Shown piece by piece: positions 5,164 to 5,663 of a DNA stretch of 5,663 nt. The notes beneath the pieces are model-generated. The model was not told the origin of the DNA, did no database searches, and worked only from the letters and a program-made list of their open reading frames with translations. The stretch spans positions 1 through 5,663 of the forward strand of contig JASHYD010000919.1 in the NCBI GenBank assembly GCA_030043175.1. The letters are read 5' to 3'. The position numbers were made by a program, and so were the translations under genes. Position 1 is the first letter of the stretch. The number at the start of each line of letters is the position of its first letter. The stretch is from Xanthobacteraceae bacterium (lineage in GTDB: Bacteria; Pseudomonadota; Alphaproteobacteria; Rhizobiales; Xanthobacteraceae).

Positions 5164-5663
5164 ATGATTCGCAAGTTGATGCTTATTCTGGCGGCGTCCG
5201 TCGCTCTCACGTCATCGGCCATGATCGAGTCGGCGTTCGCTGACTCTATCGCCGTCACCAATTACAAGCGGTCTGCGGACAAGATCGGTGAAAAATGGAA
5301 AAAGGGGATGAAAGATGCCAATGACGCCATGATGAAAGCCAAAGCTGATCTTGCCGAGCTGAACAAGAAAAATCCTCGCCCAGCAGACTACGATAAGCAG
5401 GTCGAAAGTCTTCAGAGCAAGATCAGCAAGGCCCTGTCAGATATGGAATCCCGCTCAGCGGAATTCCGGCTCGAAATGGCTTTGATTGAGTTCAAGCCGG
5501 AGAAGAATCAGAGCGAAGGCGACGGGCTACGCGAGTACATCAAGAAAATTATTGCGACGGGCATTCCGCTCAGCAATTCCGTGTCTATCCCAGTGCCCGA
5601 CGTGACCTGGAATTGGAAGACGAACACACTGGGCTCGATCGTATTCAAAATCAACATCACACC
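5164..5663 (+). CDS. Exported lysine-rich coiled-coil protein of unknown function (3' end outside window)
   Basis: An ATG at 5164, 6 bases after GAGGAGGAG, opens a frame that stays open to the window edge (166 codons). Residues 1-26 form a classic Sec signal peptide: basic MIRK, a hydrophobic core LMLILAASVAL, and an AFA cleavage motif before D27, so the mature protein is exported or periplasmic. No lipobox cysteine is seen. Residues about 35-110 are rich in K, E, D, A and M with a heptad-like pattern (KWKKGMKDANDAMMKAKADL, then VESLQSKISKALSDMESRSA), suggesting a long amphipathic helix or coiled coil. From about 135 the sequence turns into strands with aromatic residues (VSIPVPDVTWNWKTNTL), which may begin a small beta domain. 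Base composition is more A/T-rich than rtcB. No family is recognised. The unbroken frame, strong binding site and signal peptide make the gene itself near certain. Confidence 0.88.
   Translation, partial: MIRKLMLILAASVALTSSAMIESAFADSIAVTNYKRSADKIGEKWKKGMKDANDAMMKAKADLAELNKKNPRPADYDKQVESLQSKISKALSDMESRSAEFRLEMALIEFKPEKNQSEGDGLREYIKKIIATGIPLSNSVSIPVPDVTWNWKTNTLGSIVFKINIT

Overview
High-GC bacterial DNA in which three sound genes flank a stretch of decaying sequence. Lineage cannot be fixed. The argS remnant has the E. coli/actinobacterial type of signature (AKEM-x-VGHLRSTIIGD, then GTPFGMLIEH), and a possible integrase scrap also looks actinobacterial. Both fit a high-GC actinobacterium, but horizontal transfer or another phylum remains possible.

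Layout. (1) Positions 1-603, plus strand: the 3' part of a gene whose C-terminal half resembles the LURP-one-related/tubby-C-like fold. (2) 834 to about 1965 (perhaps 2040), minus strand: a pseudogene of arginyl-tRNA synthetase. No single long ORF shows it. It appears when all three minus frames are pieced together: N-terminal domain, class-I signature, middle pieces and C-terminal anticodon-binding domain are all recognisable, with many frameshifts and a large internal deletion. (3) 1558-1716, inside that pseudogene: a 159-bp MITE-like element with imperfect terminal inverted repeats, flanked by CTAG on both sides. Removing it with one CTAG copy rejoins the ArgRS reading as VDYSSHNLAKEMRVGH, so this is a readable ancestral insertion. 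(4) 2082-3416, minus strand: an intact RtcB-family RNA ligase with all metal- and GMP-binding residues visible, and an upstream leader that can form two mutually exclusive hairpins. (5) 3444-3924: no gene I can defend. (6) 3925-4457, minus strand: an intact C-terminal module of a dimeric alpha/beta-barrel (EthD/DUF4286-like) protein, preceded by coding-like pieces in other frames that suggest a longer, broken gene. (7) 4621-4650: an AT-rich patch with a 10-bp palindrome and a perfect TATAAT. (8) 4822-4958, plus strand: possible fragment of a tyrosine recombinase. (9) 5164 to the right edge, plus strand: an exported, lysine-rich, probably coiled-coil protein of unknown function, with a very strong ribosome binding site, cut by the window end.

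The genes do not form an obvious pathway. The RNA-repair ligase stands alone, convergent with nothing and tail-to-head with the argS relic on the same strand. The most informative signal is gene decay plus the small mobile element, not a new multi-gene system.
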